DNA of 15,735 bases from Anaerolineae bacterium (lineage in GTDB: Bacteria; Chloroflexota; Anaerolineae; CG2-30-64-16), in the NCBI GenBank assembly GCA_025454565.1, contig JALOOE010000075.1, forward strand, positions 1-15,735, given 5' to 3'. The notes under the pieces are model-generated. The model was not told the DNA's origin, searched no databases, and saw only the letters and a list, made by a program, of their open reading frames with translations. The stretch's first letter is position 1. Each line of letters opens with the position of its first letter. Position numbers and translations under genes: made by a program. Positions 13,734-15,735 of the stretch are shown in pieces.

Positions 13734-14864
13734 TTATCTCCCCGGAATCACAAACAAGATCAGCGTCAGGCTGATGACGGCCATGCAACCGGCAACGATG
13801 AAGCCGAGCAGCACTGGCTTGATGCCTGTCCGGCGCACTGCGCCCATGTCGGTGCCCAGGCCGATGGCGGACAGCGCCATCAGGATCGCGAACTTAGAAA
13901 TGTTGTCCATCGCGGTCAGAAATGCCGCCGCACCGGTGAGATTGCCCGGATGGGCTACATCCTGCGGGAAGATGCCGAGCGCCACACCGACGGTGCGCAC
14001 CAGCACCATGATCATGAAACCGACGACGAACCACGGCAGCGATTTGCCCAGGTTCGCGCGTGCCGCCTGGCCGTCGCTGGCCCGATTCTGCGAGTTGGCG
14101 CCAGAGCGGGCACCCGCTCGGGCGTAGAAGATGCCGATCGCCAGGATCACGGGCGCGATCAGCGTGTTGCGCACCAGCTTGACGACCGTGGCGACATCCA
14201 ACGCGCGCGCGCTGAACGCTGCGCCGGCCGCTACGACCTGCGACGTATCGAGGATCGCGGTGCCGGCCCACATGCCGAACATTTGGTCAGACAGACCCAG
14301 CAGATAACCGATGATCGGATAGAGGATCACGGCCAGGGTGCCGAAGAAGGTGATCGTGGCGACCGCGATGCTGACATCCTCGTCCTTGGCCTCGATCACC
14401 GGCGCGGTGGCGATGATCGCCGAGTTGCCGCAGATCGCGGTGCCGACGCCGATCAGGACGGCGAGCCGGCGCGGAATGTGCATCGCGCCGCCCAGGAAGT
14501 AGGCTAAGGTTAAGGCCAGGATCATGCAGAAGAGGATCAGCAGGATGGCGGAGACGCCTGTGCCCACCACGTCCTGCAGGCTCAAGCGCAGACCGAGCAG
14601 GATGATGCCCAGGCGCAGGATGCGCTGCAGCGCGAACTTGATCCCTGGCTCGAAGCGCTTGCCGAAACCGATGAAAGCTCGGACGTGCAGACCCAGCACC
14701 ACGGCGATGAACACTTCGCTGATTGCCCGGCTGATCGGCGGCCAGGGGATCAGGCCGTGCGTGAAGCGGGCGACGATGGCCACTGCAATGACGAGATAAA
14801 GACCGGGGATCGCCGGCCGGATCTCTCGGCGGATGCGACCCCATTCGGTGATGATGGCGTTCAA
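13734..14864 (-). CDS. UPF0324/YeiH family membrane protein, putative sulfate exporter (SuyZ-like)
   Basis: A 376-residue inner-membrane protein with about ten hydrophobic helices. Conserved family segments are VLGLHVRAF (56-64), the GVGTAICGNSAIIATAPVI loop (139-157), ATITFFGTLAVILYPIIG (169-186), AILDTSQVVAAGAAFS (203-218) and LGTDMGAVRRTGIKP (336-350). A polar Ser/Arg/Ala-rich loop (250-273) joins the two halves. No ATG or GTG fits; TTG at 14864, with CGGAG six bases upstream, is the best start. The family (PF03601) includes E. coli YeiH and SuyZ, the putative sulfate exporter next to sulfolactate sulfo-lyase genes in Paracoccus pantotrophus. Here it sits between a UxaA/SuyB-type gene and larA, one base before the latter. 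Export of sulfite or sulfate is inferred from this context, not shown by residues. Confidence 0.9.
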   Translation of the reverse strand: MNAIITEWGRIRREIRPAIPGLYLVIAVAIVARFTHGLIPWPPISRAISEVFIAVVLGLHVRAFIGFGKRFEPGIKFALQRILRLGIILLGLRLSLQDVVGTGVSAILLILFCMILALTLAYFLGGAMHIPRRLAVLIGVGTAICGNSAIIATAPVIEAKDEDVSIAVATITFFGTLAVILYPIIGYLLGLSDQMFGMWAGTAILDTSQVVAAGAAFSARALDVATVVKLVRNTLIAPVILAIGIFYARAGARSGANSQNRASDGQAARANLGKSLPWFVVGFMIMVLVRTVGVALGIFPQDVAHPGNLTGAAAFLTAMDNISKFAILMALSAIGLGTDMGAVRRTGIKPVLLGFIVAGCMAVISLTLILFVIPGR

Positions 14865-14886
14865 GGGGGACTCCGAGTCAGTGAAG

Positions 14887-14941
14887 GCAGAAGGCAGAGT
14901 GCAGAACGCGGAGACAGCGCAATCTGCATTCTGCCTTCTGC
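14887..14941. repeat. 19-bp inverted repeat between the UxaA/SuyB-like and UPF0324 genes
   Basis: GCAGAAGGCAGAGTGCAGA (14887-14905) and TCTGCATTCTGCCTTCTGC (14923-14941) pair over 19 positions with one mismatch around a 17-base loop. It starts eight bases past the stop of the dehydratase-like gene and ends before the TTG start of the exporter. In RNA it could weaken read-through or protect the upstream message. The arms are themselves internally repetitive (GCAGAAG-GCAGAG), as in dispersed extragenic palindromes. Confidence 0.7.
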
Positions 14942-14948
14942 GTTGGTT

Positions 14949-15735
14949 TCACGCGCTCTCGTACAGCTTCGTCAGCACAAACTCGTCGTGGCGCAGCGCC
15001 TCGGCGGCGGTGAAGCGGCCGTTGATCGTGTGCTCCAATAGATCCATGGCCTTGTCGGCCGCCTGGTCGAGGTTGATCTCGACGCGCAGCAGCCCGGTCA
15101 GATCCACGTCGATGTGCTCGGTCATGGTCGAGACGGTCAACGGGTTGCCGCACAGCTTGATCACCGGGATGATCGGGTTGCCGATGACGTTGCCCTGGCC
15201 GGTGGGGAAGTAGTGCACCACCGATCCGGACGCCGCGCACAGCGTCACCATCTCGGCCGCCGCGGAGGACGAATCCATGAAGTGCAGGCCCGGCCCCTCC
15301 GGCGCCTCAGCCTTATCCAGCACACCCACGACACGGCAGCGGCCCATCTTCTGGATGTTGCCCATCGCCTTCTCTTCGATGGTGGTCAGGCCGCCGCGGA
15401 TATTGCCCTCGGTCGGCTGCGAGCCGAGCAGATCCACCCCTTTGCTCTTGACCAGCGCCTGGTAGTCGTTGAAAAACTTCATGAACCCGTCGGCGACCGG
15501 CTGGTTAACGCACTGCGCCGCGATCACATCTTCGCCGCCGGTGACTTCGGTGGTCTCGCCGAAGATCAGCGTGGCGCCGGCTTCCGCCAGCCGCTCGAAG
15601 ACGCGGCCGACGGTCGGGTTGGCGGCCAGGCCCGATGTGGTGTCCGACTCGCCGCACTTGGTGCTCATCCAGAGATCCTGGATGCTGAACGGCTCACGGC
15701 GCAGCTCGGTGGCGTACTGGACGAACTCCATCGCC
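14949..15735 (-). CDS. UxaA/SuyB family dehydratase or sulfo-lyase, C-terminal part (cut by window edge)
   Basis: Partial gene: the 3' end (stop at 14949) is here, and the frame is open through the right edge. Visible are 262 codons of a protein usually near 390 residues. Counting from the Met at 15731, it has STKCGESDTTSGLAANPTVG (23-42), GATLIFGETTEVTGGED, GNIRGGLTTIEEKAMG (109-124), GPGLHFMD, PTGQGNVIGNPIIPVIKLCGNP (176-197, an extended IPVIK segment) and the end HDEFVLTKLYESA. These place it in the UxaA/GarD/SuyB family of iron-dependent lyases. The GxGxVxGxxIxPVIKxCxNP form and the EF-x-LT ending look, from memory, closer to SuyB (sulfolactate sulfo-lyase large subunit) than to altronate dehydratase. 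It would be followed by the exporter and larA in one transcript. The N-terminal domain, including any SAF subunit, is off the window. Confidence 0.88.
   Translation of the reverse strand, partial: AMEFVQYATELRREPFSIQDLWMSTKCGESDTTSGLAANPTVGRVFERLAEAGATLIFGETTEVTGGEDVIAAQCVNQPVADGFMKFFNDYQALVKSKGVDLLGSQPTEGNIRGGLTTIEEKAMGNIQKMGRCRVVGVLDKAEAPEGPGLHFMDSSSAAAEMVTLCAASGSVVHYFPTGQGNVIGNPIIPVIKLCGNPLTVSTMTEHIDVDLTGLLRVEINLDQAADKAMDLLEHTINGRFTAAEALRHDEFVLTKLYESA

Noticed and set aside
13272..14507. Plus-strand open frame of 411 codons opposite larA and the UPF0324 gene
   Set aside because: It is low-complexity, Arg/Asp/His-rich, and lies opposite two clear, conserved genes; a GC-rich shadow.

Overview
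The window looks like chromosomal DNA of a GC-rich bacterium, most likely a member of the Chloroflexota. This is inferred from sequence style, not from a marker gene. The clues are many exported or membrane-anchored proteins with Thr/Pro/Ala/Ser-rich linkers, a SHOCT-like module followed by a 'QDDQGRWWTIG' module, a family of short intergenic inverted repeats, and a mixture of TTG and ATG starts. Fifteen protein genes are supported, two of them cut by the window edges. I see no tRNA, rRNA, CRISPR array, insertion sequence or prophage gene. No gap between genes exceeds about 250 bases. All genes but one lie on the minus strand, so the window is transcribed mainly from right to left.

Right part (12464-15735): a tight minus-strand cluster. 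It starts with the C-terminal part of a UxaA/SuyB-type dehydratase or sulfo-lyase. After an 84-base gap holding an inverted repeat comes a UPF0324/YeiH (PF03601, putative sulfate exporter) membrane protein, and one base later a LarA-type nickel-pincer racemase with all expected catalytic residues. Known SuyAB sulfolactate sulfo-lyase genes are associated with a UPF0324 exporter (SuyZ). I therefore propose a sulfolactate (or related hydroxyacid) pathway in which a LarA homologue acts as racemase. This is the most interesting hypothesis of the window. Downstream of it (11672-12352) is an exported Tat/lipoprotein-type zinc deaminase.

Middle-right (8252-11425): a three-gene operon of an acetamidase/formamidase, an alpha/beta-hydrolase carboxylesterase and a 12-helix MFS transporter. 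The last two overlap by 61 bases, and a good promoter candidate lies upstream. It probably imports and hydrolyses amides or esters, substrate unknown.

Middle (4169-8097): a membrane-anchored SHOCT-module protein without an ATG/GTG start, and an LCAT-like lipase/acyltransferase. These converge on the only plus-strand gene, a DUF72/YecE protein, with a shared hairpin terminator. The DUF72 gene is divergent from a SixA-type histidine phosphatase.

Left (1-3992): two adjacent secreted proteins, one with a NlpE-like and two PPC-like beta domains and one with a PA14-like domain and a Cys-rich tail. They are followed by an aldo/keto reductase and the first 34 codons of an unassigned gene. Several gaps carry hairpins or repeats that look like dispersed extragenic elements.
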